Positions 8,222 to 15,476 of a stretch of 55,468 nt of DNA are shown piece after piece. The notes below the pieces were generated by a model. It was not told the DNA's origin and ran no database searches. It worked only from the letters and a program-made list of their open reading frames with translations. The translations under genes were made by a program, and so were the position numbers. Origin of the DNA: DAHVFK01 sp035310985. GTDB taxonomy: Bacteria; Pseudomonadota; Gammaproteobacteria; Burkholderiales; SG8-39. The stretch spans positions 1 through 55,468 of the forward strand of contig DATGDH010000040.1 of assembly GCA_035310985.1 (NCBI GenBank), given 5' to 3'. How positions within the stretch are numbered: position 1 is the first letter of the stretch; each line of letters begins with the position of its first letter.

Positions 8222-8569
8222 TCACTGGGGCGGCTCGGGCGCGACGCGCTGCCAGCCGCCCGGGCACTCCTTGACGTAGGGGTAGTAGGCCTTCGCGTCC
8301 TGGCAGTAGTACCAGTCCGAGCTCGAAGGCGCGCTCTCGGGCGCGGCGTCGCCACGCTCGATGTACACCGGCGGCGCGGAAGGTTGCACGATCGCCGGCG
8401 GGTAGTAATACGGCGACGGGTAGTACGCGGGCGGATAGTAGTAGGGCCAGCCGACCGGTCCGCCCATGAACAGCCCGAAATGCACGTCGGCATGACCGTG
8501 CGCGGACGCGGGGCCGGCGAACGCGACGCCGAGCGCCAGCGCGACGAGCAGCGGGTATCGCATCTTCAT
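8222..8569 (-). CDS. Secreted Pro/Tyr-rich small protein
   Basis: The 115-aa product has a Sec signal peptide (MKMRYPLLVALALGVAFAGPASA, cleavage after ASA at about 23), a Pro/Tyr-rich middle (PYYYPPAYYPSPYYYPP) and a C-terminal DWYYCQDAKAYYPYVKECPGGW module with two cysteines, a module common in small exported betaproteobacterial proteins of unknown role. ATG 8569 is chosen because GGAG lies 8 bases upstream and it starts the signal peptide cleanly. It is first in a two-gene unit with the Gly-zipper lipoprotein. A TTAC-type box lies 72 bp upstream. Confidence 0.82.
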   Translation of the reverse strand: MKMRYPLLVALALGVAFAGPASAHGHADVHFGLFMGGPVGWPYYYPPAYYPSPYYYPPAIVQPSAPPVYIERGDAAPESAPSSSDWYYCQDAKAYYPYVKECPGGWQRVAPEPPQ

Positions 8570-8640
8570 GTGACGAGCTCCGTGCGCTTGCTTCATGGCG
8601 ATACCTTACCCTCGGCGCGTCTGGCGTCGGGAAGGAATTG

Positions 8641-8655
8641 GTAACAAATTGTTGT
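8641..8655 (-). promoter_or_regulatory. Candidate tandem box (ACAAC-N5-GTTAC) upstream of the 8569 gene
   Basis: In the direction of the downstream minus-strand gene this reads ACAAC-AATTT-GTTAC. It is the weakest of five similar tandem half-sites in this window (others at 8682, 16660, 32181, 38504), placed 72 bp from the start codon. The 10-bp half-site period is that of OmpR/CpxR-family response regulators. Confidence 0.35.
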
Positions 8656-8681
8656 CCGGCGATGCCACGTGCCGAAGGCGC

Positions 8682-8696
8682 GAAACATCCTGTTAC
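8682..8696 (+). promoter_or_regulatory. Candidate tandem box (GAAAC-N5-GTTAC) upstream of the 8778 gene
   Basis: GAAAC-ATCCT-GTTAC lies 82 bp before the start of the Trp/His-rich secreted protein. The second half-site and the 10-bp period match the boxes at 16660 and 38504, which precede other small envelope genes at similar distances. Confidence 0.4.
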
Positions 8697-8777
8697 ATCA
8701 GGCCGCAGACCGCCACCTGCACGCAGCGTTAAATGGGCTGCAACGGTCACAACTTCAACTGCAAGGAGGCTCACGTC

Positions 8778-9146
8778 ATGAAGCTGAGAATACTCTTAGT
8801 CGGCGCATGCATCGTCGCGGCGGGAGCTGTGGCGCCGGTGGCGTTCGCGCGCGTCGCAGTGCAAATCGACATCGGCGTGCCGCCACCGCCGGCACGGGTC
8901 GAAGTGGTGCCGGCGCCGCGCCCCGGTTACGCGTGGGCGCCCGGTTACTGGGCGTGGAACGGACACACCCATGTGTGGGTAGGCGGTCACTGGATGCTCG
9001 CCCGCCCGGGATATCACTGGGTCCCCGAGCACTGGGAGCACCACGAAGGCCGCTGGCGCTACCGGGAAGGATACTGGGCGCCTGAGCACTACGGTCGGTA
9101 CGAGGAACGCCACGAGCGCCACCACGACCGCGACCGGCACGACTAG
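8778..9146 (+). CDS. Secreted Trp/His-rich YXWQ-type (WXXGXW repeat) protein
   Basis: The 122-aa product has a signal peptide ending VAFA, then Pro-rich and WxxGxW-like repeats (YAWAPGYWAWNG, VWVGGHWMLARPGYHWVPEHW, REGYWAPEHYG), then a very His/Arg/Asp-rich tail (HERHHDRDRHD). Proteins with these repeats are exported envelope proteins of unknown role; the His-rich tail could bind metal (inference). ATG 8778 is preceded by an ideal AAGGAGG at 8763-8769. It is divergent from the Pro/Tyr-rich gene across a 208-bp gap that holds two tandem-box motifs. Confidence 0.85.
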   Translation: MKLRILLVGACIVAAGAVAPVAFARVAVQIDIGVPPPPARVEVVPAPRPGYAWAPGYWAWNGHTHVWVGGHWMLARPGYHWVPEHWEHHEGRWRYREGYWAPEHYGRYEERHERHHDRDRHD

Positions 9147-9153
9147 CGGGGGT

Positions 9154-9285
9154 TCAGTCTTCCTTGTGGTGTTCCTCGCCGACGTGCGCGTGCCGTGCGA
9201 GGTACAGCGCGACCTGCGATATCGCCACCATGAGCAGAATGGCCACGATTCCGGCCGTGTAATCTTCGATCCTGAAAAGGCTCAT
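9154..9285 (-). CDS. Small single-pass membrane protein (43 aa)
   Basis: A short frame encodes 43 residues: an amphipathic start (MSLFRIEDYTAG), one hydrophobic helix (IVAILLMVAISQVALYL) and a polar tail ending HVGEEHHKED. The start is ATG 9285 with GGGGGACA 6-12 bases upstream as a plausible ribosome-binding site. It is convergent with the YXWQ gene, 8 bp apart. I do not know the family; the hydrophobic segment and clean stop favour a real gene. Confidence 0.6.
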   Translation of the reverse strand: MSLFRIEDYTAGIVAILLMVAISQVALYLARHAHVGEEHHKED

Positions 9286-9391
9286 AGTAGGTGTCCCCCG
9301 TTTCGCATGGCAAAGCGGACAGTGTGTGCCGCCTGTCTGAAGCCAGGCTTAAGATCGCGGCTCACTCGAAAAGGATCCAGGAAGCCGCGTC

Positions 9392-10234
9392 ATGACCAAA
9401 GAGGAGCTGCAATCGATCCCGCGCCAGGCGCTGTTCGCGCCGGGGGAACTCACCGCGCGCGTGATCGCCGAGAAGCAGGGGCCGGTGGGCTGGCTGGTAT
9501 TCAACAACCCCGAGCGTAGGAATGCCGTCTCGGTCGACATGTGGGAGGCGATTCCGCGCGTGCTCGACCGTTTCGAAGCCGATCCCGGGCTGCGCCTGAT
9601 CGTGCTCGCCGGCGCCGGCGACAAGGCATTCGTCTCGGGCGCCGACATCTCGCAGTTCGAAAGCCAGCGCGCGGGTGCGGAGGCCGTGCAGCGCTACGAG
9701 GAGATCGCCGAGGGTGCGCAGCTGCGCCTGCAGCATTGCGACAAGCCGGTGCTGGCGATGATCCGCGGCTACTGCCTGGGCGCCGGCGTCAACATCGCGC
9801 TCACCTGCGACCTGAGGATTGCGGCCGACGACGCGCGCTTCGGCATTCCCGCGGCGAGGATGGGCCTCGGCTACCGCGTTTCCTCGACCAAGAACATGGT
9901 CGACACGATCGGCCCGGCGCACACGCGCGAGATGCTGATCACCGCGCGCCAGTTCAGCGCCGCCGAGGCGCAGCGCATCGGGCTGGTGCAGCGCGTGGTG
10001 CCCGCGGCCGCGCTCGAGGCCGAGACCCTCGACACCTGCGCGGGCATCGCCGCCAACGCGCCGCTCACCATGCGCACCGCCAAGCGCATCGTACGCGAGC
10101 TGCTGAAACCGCCCGGCTCGTTCGACGAGGCGGCGTGCAAGGCCTTCGTCAGGGAGTGCTTCGAGAGTAGCGACTACAAGGAAGGGCGGCGCGCATTCAT
10201 GGAGAAGCGCAAGCCGGCGTTCAAGGGGAGCTAG
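9392..10234 (+). CDS. Crotonase/enoyl-CoA hydratase-isomerase family protein lacking both canonical catalytic Glu
   Basis: The 280-aa product has the crotonase core: oxyanion-hole strand AFVSGADISQFE (about 79-90) and GYCLGAGVNIALTCDLRIA (about 126-144). At the positions of the two glutamates of rat crotonase it has Asn134 and Ala154, so plain hydratase chemistry is unlikely; isomerase, decarboxylase, lyase or thioesterase variants exist in this superfamily. It is first in its strand and ends in a shared CTAG with the convergent oxidoreductase. Fold is secure; reaction is unknown. Confidence 0.85.
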   Translation: MTKEELQSIPRQALFAPGELTARVIAEKQGPVGWLVFNNPERRNAVSVDMWEAIPRVLDRFEADPGLRLIVLAGAGDKAFVSGADISQFESQRAGAEAVQRYEEIAEGAQLRLQHCDKPVLAMIRGYCLGAGVNIALTCDLRIAADDARFGIPAARMGLGYRVSSTKNMVDTIGPAHTREMLITARQFSAAEAQRIGLVQRVVPAAALEAETLDTCAGIAANAPLTMRTAKRIVRELLKPPGSFDEAACKAFVRECFESSDYKEGRRAFMEKRKPAFKGS

Positions 10235-11205
10235 AGCTTGACGACGATCTTGCCGAGCTGCGCGTCGGATTCCATGTACGCCTTGGCCGCCGGTAGCGCG
10301 TCGAAGTCGAACACGCGATCGATCAGGGGCACGATGCGCCCGTCGGCGATCGCCGGCAGCAGGTCGGCGGCGAAGCCGCGCACCGTTGCCGCACGCTCGG
10401 CGGCGCTGCGCAGCTTGTTCGACACGCCGAAGAGCGTGAGGCGCTTCGCGTGCAGCGCGTCGAGGTCGATCTCGCTCTTCAGCACACCGTCCAGGTAGCC
10501 CACGGTCGCGAGCCGCCCCTCGTAGGCGAGCGCGCGCACGCATTCCGGAAACACGCTGCCGCCCACGGTGTTGACCACCAGGTTGACGCCTTTGCCGCCG
10601 GTCGCCTCCATCACCGCCGCGCAAAAGTCGCCCTTGCGCGTCGCGAGGCCGAGGTCCAGGCCGAGCGCCTTCAGGCGCTCGAGCTTGGCGCCCGAGCCCG
10701 AGGTGCCGATCACTCTTGCGCCGAGCGCCTTGCCTGCCTGCAGCGCGCCGACGCCTACGCCCGAGGAGACGCCGGTGACGAGCAGCCACTCGCCGGCGCG
10801 CAGTCGCCCCTGGCCGATCAGCATGTCGTGCACCACCATGAACACGAGCGGCACCGCCGCCGCGTGTTCCCAGTCTAGCCGCGCAGGCACGGGCAGGGCC
10901 TCGCGCGCGTCCATCAACGCGTACTCGGCAAAGGCGCCCGCCGCGCGACCCATCACGCGCGCGCCTTGCGAGAAGCCCGTCACCCCGGCGCCGAGCGCGG
11001 CGACCTCGCCCGCCGCCTCGCCGCCGGCGGGTTTGGGCGCAGGCGCCTTGGCGTGCAGCCCGAGCCCGGCGATGAACTCGCCGCGGTTCAGCCCCGCTGC
11101 GCGTACTTTCACGAGCAACTGACCGGCGCCCGGCGACGGGCGCTCGACCTCGCGCGCCTCGAGCCGCGTGCGCCCGGGCTCGGCGTGGATCCAGAAGGAT
11201 TTCAT
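10231..11205 (-). CDS. MDR-family NADPH:quinone oxidoreductase-like protein
   Basis: The 324-aa medium-chain dehydrogenase/reductase has a GroES-like N-terminal domain (MKSFWIHAEPGRTRLEAREVERP, VKVRAAGLNRGEF) and a Rossmann NADPH domain with LLVTGVSSGVGVGALQAGKALGARVIGT. It lacks zinc-ligand clusters, so it belongs with quinone oxidoreductase/crotonyl-CoA reductase-like enzymes rather than zinc alcohol dehydrogenases. ATG 11205 is chosen because the MDR N-terminus begins there; in-frame codons further upstream are not conserved. It converges on the crotonase with a 4-bp CTAG overlap. Confidence 0.88.
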   Translation of the reverse strand: MKSFWIHAEPGRTRLEAREVERPSPGAGQLLVKVRAAGLNRGEFIAGLGLHAKAPAPKPAGGEAAGEVAALGAGVTGFSQGARVMGRAAGAFAEYALMDAREALPVPARLDWEHAAAVPLVFMVVHDMLIGQGRLRAGEWLLVTGVSSGVGVGALQAGKALGARVIGTSGSGAKLERLKALGLDLGLATRKGDFCAAVMEATGGKGVNLVVNTVGGSVFPECVRALAYEGRLATVGYLDGVLKSEIDLDALHAKRLTLFGVSNKLRSAAERAATVRGFAADLLPAIADGRIVPLIDRVFDFDALPAAKAYMESDAQLGKIVVKL

Positions 11206-11270
11206 GCGCGCCGAGTGTAATCGATCGGCGGTCTGTCGGAGCAATCAGGTTCGTGGTTCAATCCCGGCAC

Positions 11271-11765
11271 ATGACCCGGCCGTCGCTGATCGACGAGGAG
11301 CTTGCCGCCTTTCTGTGCGGCCCGGTGTCGATCCATGTCGCCTCGCACGCGGCGGACAAGGTGCCGGTGCTGGTGCGCGCCTCGGGTTGCCGCGTGGCGC
11401 CAGACCGGCGGCACGTCGCGCTGTTCCTCGCGCGCTCGAAGTCGGAGGCGGTGATCGAGGCGTTGCGCGCCACGCGCGTCGTGGCGGCGGTATTCACCCT
11501 GCCGAGCAGCCATCGCTCGGTGCAGCTAAAGGGCAGCGACGCCGAAGTCGGCCCGCCCGCTGCGGGAGACTTGGAGAAGGTCGGGCGCTACATCGAGGCC
11601 TTCGCGCGCGAGATCGACCCGCTTGGCTACCGTCCCGAAATGGGCCGCGCGCTGCTGTGGCTGGATGCCGCCGACCTCGTCGCGCTCTCCTTCACGCCCT
11701 CGGCCGCGTTCACGCAGACCCCTGGGCCTGGCGCAGGGGCGCTGCTGCGCGCCGCCGCCCCATGA
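11271..11765 (+). CDS. Flavin split-barrel (PPOX-like) protein
   Basis: The 164-aa product resembles small pyridoxamine-5'-phosphate-oxidase-like split-barrel proteins: PVSIHVASHAADKVPVLVRASGCRVAPDRRHVALFL followed by VAAVFTLPSSHRSVQLKGS and a C-terminal DLEKVGRYIEAF helix. Such proteins bind FMN, F420 or heme; which one is not evident. Its stop overlaps the start of the next gene (ATGA at 11762-11765), so the two are translationally coupled, and the partner contains a second split-barrel domain. Confidence 0.75.
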   Translation: MTRPSLIDEELAAFLCGPVSIHVASHAADKVPVLVRASGCRVAPDRRHVALFLARSKSEAVIEALRATRVVAAVFTLPSSHRSVQLKGSDAEVGPPAAGDLEKVGRYIEAFAREIDPLGYRPEMGRALLWLDAADLVALSFTPSAAFTQTPGPGAGALLRAAAP

Positions 11766-13099
11766 TCACCGTCGATTCGATCCGCGACTGCCTCGAAGGC
11801 TCGGTGCCGGCCACGGTCGCCACCTGCGCGGCCGACGGCACGCCTAACGTCAGCCAGGTGTCGCAGGTGCACTATGTAGACGGCCGGCACGTCGCGCTGT
11901 CGTTCCAGTTCTTCAACAAGACGCGCGAGAACGTGCTCGCCAACCCGCGCGCGGCGGTGGCCGTGATCGATCCGGTCACCGCGGTGCAGTACCGGCTCGC
12001 GCTCGAGTACCTGCGCACCGAGACCGAGGGGCCGCTGTTCGAGCGCATGAAGGCCAAGCTCGCCGGCATCGCCTCGCACAGCGGCATGAGCGGCGTGTTC
12101 CGCCTGCGCGGCGCGGATGTCTACCGCGTGCTCGCGATCGAGCGCCTGCCCGGCAGGGAAATTCCGGCGGCGCCGAAGAAGAGCCTGCTCGCCGCGTTGC
12201 GCGTCTCGAGCGAGCGGCTGATGCGCTGCACCGAGTTCGGTCGGCTGCTAGACGAGCTGCTGGCGTGCCTGGACGAGGTATTCGGCATCGGCCACGCGAT
12301 GGTGCTGGTGCCCGACGGCGCCGGCACGCGGCTGTACACGGTGGCGAGCCGCGGCTACGCCGCCTCCGGCGTCGGCTCCGAGATTCCCATGGGCTGCGGC
12401 GTGATCGGCGTCGCGGCGCGCGAGCGCACGCCGATCCGCATCTCGCACATGACCTCGGACTACGCCTACGGCCAGGCGATCCGCGAACGCGCCGCCGAGC
12501 AGGGGCTGGCCGACCGCCTGGAAACCATGATCCCGCTCCCCGGGCTGCCCGATTCGCGCAGCCAGCTCGCGGTCCCCGTGTCGACGGACGGGCGCCTGCT
12601 GGGCGTGCTGTACGTCGAGAGCTCCGAGGAGATGCGCTTCGGCTACGACGACGAAGACGCGCTGGTCGCGCTCGCTACGCAGACCGGCATGGTCGCGCGG
12701 CTGCTGCAGGAAGCAGCCGACAGCCACGACGAGCCGCCCGCAGCGGCGGCGCGCGCCGCGCCGCCGGGCGGTGCGCCGGTGACGATCCGCCACTACGCGG
12801 CCGACGGCAGCGTGTTCATCGGCGACGACTACCTGATCAAGGGCGTCGCGGGCGCGATCTTCTGCAAGCTCCTGCGCGACCATGCGAGCGCGCAGCGCAC
12901 GGAGTTCACGAATCGCGAGCTGCGGCTCGATCCGTCGATTCGCCTGCCCGACTTGAGCGACAACCTCGAGGCGCGGCTGATCCTGCTCGCGCGGCGCCTG
13001 GCCGAGCGCTGCGAATTCCTGAAGATCGAGAAGACCGGCCGCGGTCGCTTCCGGCTCGCCGTCGCGCGCCCGTTCCGGCTGGTCGAGATCCCCGCCTAG
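11762..13099 (+). CDS. Split-barrel (PPOX-like) + GAF + C-terminal domain fusion, putative sensor
   Basis: The 445-aa protein has three parts: an N-terminal flavin-type split barrel (about 1-130, VATCAADGTPNVSQVSQVHYVDGRHVALSFQFFNKTRENV), a GAF domain (about 150-320, FGIGHAMVLVPDGAG ... SQLAVPVSTDGRLLGVLYVES), and a C-terminal region of about 100 residues (FIGDDYLIKGVAGAIFCKLL ... EFTNRELRLD ... FLKIEKTGRGRFRL) that looks like a winged-helix or similar output module. It overlaps the upstream barrel gene by 4 bp and shares a CTAG stop with the hemerythrin gene. A redox or small-ligand sensory role is inferred. Confidence 0.78.
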   Translation: MITVDSIRDCLEGSVPATVATCAADGTPNVSQVSQVHYVDGRHVALSFQFFNKTRENVLANPRAAVAVIDPVTAVQYRLALEYLRTETEGPLFERMKAKLAGIASHSGMSGVFRLRGADVYRVLAIERLPGREIPAAPKKSLLAALRVSSERLMRCTEFGRLLDELLACLDEVFGIGHAMVLVPDGAGTRLYTVASRGYAASGVGSEIPMGCGVIGVAARERTPIRISHMTSDYAYGQAIRERAAEQGLADRLETMIPLPGLPDSRSQLAVPVSTDGRLLGVLYVESSEEMRFGYDDEDALVALATQTGMVARLLQEAADSHDEPPAAAARAAPPGGAPVTIRHYAADGSVFIGDDYLIKGVAGAIFCKLLRDHASAQRTEFTNRELRLDPSIRLPDLSDNLEARLILLARRLAERCEFLKIEKTGRGRFRLAVARPFRLVEIPA

Positions 13100-13818
13100 G
13101 CGGCCGGCGCCGTCGGCCCGAGCGCCGCGCCGAGCTTGTACCAGTCGCGCTCGCTCAGGTTTTTCTTGAGCATCGCCAGCACGCCGGCGAAGGCTTCGCG
13201 CGGCGCGCTCGCCTGCATGGCGGTGAGCTTGGCCGCGCGCTCGGCCGCGTCGAGCGCCGGAAGCATCCAGCGCGCGACCAGCATCGCCTGCGCGGGCGCG
13301 ATCGATGCGACGATCGCGCGCTCGATGGCGACGAGCTCGACGTCGTCGTAGGTCTCCCACAGCAGCGCATTCATCTCGGTCTCCTCGACGTGCATGTGCT
13401 CGAAGTTCTCGGCCACGAACAGCGCGAGCGCGCGGTACAGCGCGCGCGCGGCCGCGGCGCGCGCCTCGTCCGCGACCTGCTCGAGCTCGCGCGCCGCCTC
13501 CTCGAGCGCGGCGATCGAGCGCTCGTGGTGCACGTGCTCGAGGGCGATCTTGGCGGTCGAGCCGGGGCGGCGCGCTTCGAGCGCGGCGTGCACGAAGGCA
13601 TTCTCCTTCTCCAGGTGCGTGCGGCACAGGCCGAGCAGCCCGCGCAGCGCGTCCAGTGCTTCCTGGGTTTCGCCGCCGTCGCGGGGGTCCGTGCGCCCGA
13701 GCTTTTCCAGCGTGTGCATCATGAAGCTGCGCAGCCCCTTGTGGATCTGCGCGTACATGTCGTAGCGCTCGGGGGCGGTGTCGCGCCGAGGTTTGAGCTG
13801 TACCACTGTCTGTGCCAT
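13096..13818 (-). CDS. Hemerythrin-like HHE domain protein
   Basis: The 240-aa helical protein shows spaced His/Glu typical of hemerythrin HHE domains: MYAQIHKGLRSFMMH (His26, His35), CRTHLEKENAF (His68, E), EHVHHERS (about 94) and FEHMHVEETEMNALLWETY. It should bind a di-iron centre and act in oxygen, nitric oxide or iron handling in the cytosol (family inference). A good ribosome-binding site (CAAGGAGGTCAAC) precedes ATG 13818. The control region upstream contains three CTAA repeats at an 11-bp period. Confidence 0.8.
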   Translation of the reverse strand: MAQTVVQLKPRRDTAPERYDMYAQIHKGLRSFMMHTLEKLGRTDPRDGGETQEALDALRGLLGLCRTHLEKENAFVHAALEARRPGSTAKIALEHVHHERSIAALEEAARELEQVADEARAAAARALYRALALFVAENFEHMHVEETEMNALLWETYDDVELVAIERAIVASIAPAQAMLVARWMLPALDAAERAAKLTAMQASAPREAFAGVLAMLKKNLSERDWYKLGAALGPTAPAA

Positions 13819-13873
13819 GTTGACCTCCTTGATTGGGTGAGGCGAGTCTAGGTGCCGGGCGCGCAGGGTGTTC

Positions 13874-13900
13874 CTAAATGCTGCCTAAGCAAACGCTAAG
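13874..13900. promoter_or_regulatory. Triple CTAA direct repeat, 11-bp period
   Basis: CTAAA (13874), CTAAG (13885) and CTAAG (13896) begin at exact 11-bp intervals, one helical turn, in the gap between the hemerythrin gene (start 13818) and the MAPEG gene (start 13992). Tandem 11-bp half-sites are usual for PhoB/OmpR-type response regulators. Which promoter it serves is unclear. Confidence 0.45.
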
Positions 13901-13935
13901 ATTTACTTAAAGGGCCCGTGCACGCAGGCAGTTGA

Positions 13936-13951
13936 CGCCGCCCCGGCGGCG
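13936..13951 (+). other. GC-rich hairpin in the MAPEG leader
   Basis: CGCCGCC-CC-GGCGGCG is a perfect inverted repeat about 40 bp before the MAPEG start and before its AAGGAGGAG ribosome-binding site. No T-run follows, so it is not a classical terminator; it could be a leader structure. Confidence 0.35.
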
Positions 13952-13991
13952 GGGGCAGCATGCGCGAGCCCGTCTTGGGAAGGAGGAGCCC

Positions 13992-14378
13992 ATGAAGCCC
14001 GAACTTAGCTTGCTGGTGTGGTCCGTGTTGCTCGCGTTCGTTCAGGTGGTGGTGGCGGTAATGGGAGCGCAGATGCAGGTCGGACTGCTGACGCTCGTCG
14101 GCAACCGCGAGAAATTCCCGGAGATCACCGGCTGGGCGGGGCGCGCGGCTCGCGCGCACCGCAACATGATCGAAAACCTGGTGGTGTTCGCCGCGCTCGT
14201 CCTGGTCGCTGTCGCGGCCGGCAGGACGAACGGGATGACCCTGCTCGGCGCGCAGCTCTTCTTCTGGGCGCGGCTCGCCTACGCCGTCGTGTACTTGATC
14301 GGCATTCCCTGGCTGCGCACCGGCGTGTGGGCGGTTTCGGTGGTCGGCCTGGCGCTGATCTTCTTGCAGCTGGTCTGA
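13992..14378 (+). CDS. MAPEG family membrane protein
   Basis: The 128-aa integral membrane protein has four predicted helices (SLLVWSVLLAFVQVVVAVMG; ENLVVFAALVLVAVA; LLGAQLFFWARLAYAVVYLIG; TGVWAVSVVGLALIFLQLV) and the MAPEG signature region GRAARAHRNMIENLVVFAAL, where the Glu/Asn residues bind glutathione in eukaryotic homologues. It may act in glutathione or eicosanoid-like lipid chemistry; bacterial roles are poorly known. ATG 13992 is preceded by AAGGAGGAG at 13980-13988. Confidence 0.88.
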   Translation: MKPELSLLVWSVLLAFVQVVVAVMGAQMQVGLLTLVGNREKFPEITGWAGRAARAHRNMIENLVVFAALVLVAVAAGRTNGMTLLGAQLFFWARLAYAVVYLIGIPWLRTGVWAVSVVGLALIFLQLV

Positions 14379-14402
14379 ACCGGGCCGCGGCCCACCCGAC
14401 GG

Positions 14403-15476
14403 GTGGCGATCGACAAGCGCAGGGGCCTGCGCTTCGCGCGGCGCCTGTACCTGCCGCGCATCATCGGCTGGGCGTTCGGCTTCCTCGCGGCCGGTTCGGT
14501 GCTGTATGAGATCGGCGCGGACCGGGCGACCTGGGCGGGCCTCGCCGCCACGTCCTTTCTCTGGCCGCACGCCGCCTACCTGATCGCGCGCTACAGCCCC
14601 GACCCGTACCGCTACGAGCTGGTCAACTTGACCAGCGACTCGGCGCTCGGCGGCGTGTGGATCGCGCTCATGGGGTTCAACCTGCTGCCGAGCGTGCTGA
14701 TCGTCACTATGCTGACCATGGACAAGATCAGCCTCGGAGGGTGGCGCCTGTTGGCGCGCACGGCGTTCGCGCAGCTGCTGGCCTGCGGCGCGACGGTGCT
14801 GCTGTTCGGCTTCGATTTCGAGCCGCGCACCAGCATGCTGAGCGTGGTCGCCTGCGTGCCGCTGCTCATCGCCTACCCGGTCGCGGTTGGCGTGGTCACC
14901 TACAACCTCTCGCGCCGCGTGCGCGAGCAGAACCGGCAGCTCGCAAAGCTCAGCCGCACCGACGGCCTCTCCACGCTGCTGAACCGTACCGCCTGGGAGG
15001 AAACGGCGGCGACCGAGTTCAGGCGGCACCGGCGCAGCGGCCGTCCGGTGAGCCTGCTGATGCTCGACATCGATCACTTCAAGCGCATCAACGATACCTT
15101 CGGGCACCTCGTGGGCGACCAGGTGATACGCGGCATCGGGGCGCTGCTGCGGCTGAGCATGCGTGAGTTCGACGTCGCCGGGCGCTACGGCGGCGAGGAG
15201 TTCGGCATCGTCCTGCCCGAGACCGACTCGGCCGGCGCGCTGGCGATCGCCGAGCGCATCCGCAAGGCGATCGAAGCGGCGGTGATGGTGGAGTCCGAGG
15301 ACATCCGCTGCACGGTGAGCATCGGCACGGCCACCGCGGACGATACGCTAGCCAACCACGGCGAATGGATCGCTTGCGCGGACCGGGCGCTGTACCGCGC
15401 CAAGGAGCTCGGCCGGGACCGCACCGTGCAGCACGAAAGCGACAAGAAGCCGGTCCACGCGAAAGGAAAGAAATGA
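14403..15476 (+). CDS. MASE2-GGDEF diguanylate cyclase
   Basis: The 357-aa protein has an N-terminal MASE2 membrane domain (about 12-175, RRLYLPRIIGWAFGF ... LLPSVLIVTMLTMDKISLGG), as in AdrA/DgcC, and a C-terminal GGDEF domain with active-site GGEEF and the inhibitory RxxD (REFD) five residues before it. It should make cyclic di-GMP from GTP at the inner membrane and be product-inhibited. The start is GTG 14403; RRGLRFARRLYLP matches the family N-terminus. It overlaps the next gene by ATGA, an unexplained coupling. Confidence 0.92.
   Translation: MAIDKRRGLRFARRLYLPRIIGWAFGFLAAGSVLYEIGADRATWAGLAATSFLWPHAAYLIARYSPDPYRYELVNLTSDSALGGVWIALMGFNLLPSVLIVTMLTMDKISLGGWRLLARTAFAQLLACGATVLLFGFDFEPRTSMLSVVACVPLLIAYPVAVGVVTYNLSRRVREQNRQLAKLSRTDGLSTLLNRTAWEETAATEFRRHRRSGRPVSLLMLDIDHFKRINDTFGHLVGDQVIRGIGALLRLSMREFDVAGRYGGEEFGIVLPETDSAGALAIAERIRKAIEAAVMVESEDIRCTVSIGTATADDTLANHGEWIACADRALYRAKELGRDRTVQHESDKKPVHAKGKK

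Noticed and set aside
12265..13851. 528-codon + strand frame overlapping the GAF fusion and hemerythrin genes
   Set aside because: It is out of frame with, or antisense to, two genes with recognisable domains.
13896..15107. 403-codon minus-strand frame opposite the MAPEG and GGDEF genes
   Set aside because: It lies opposite genes with clear membrane and GGEEF motifs and has no recognisable domain.
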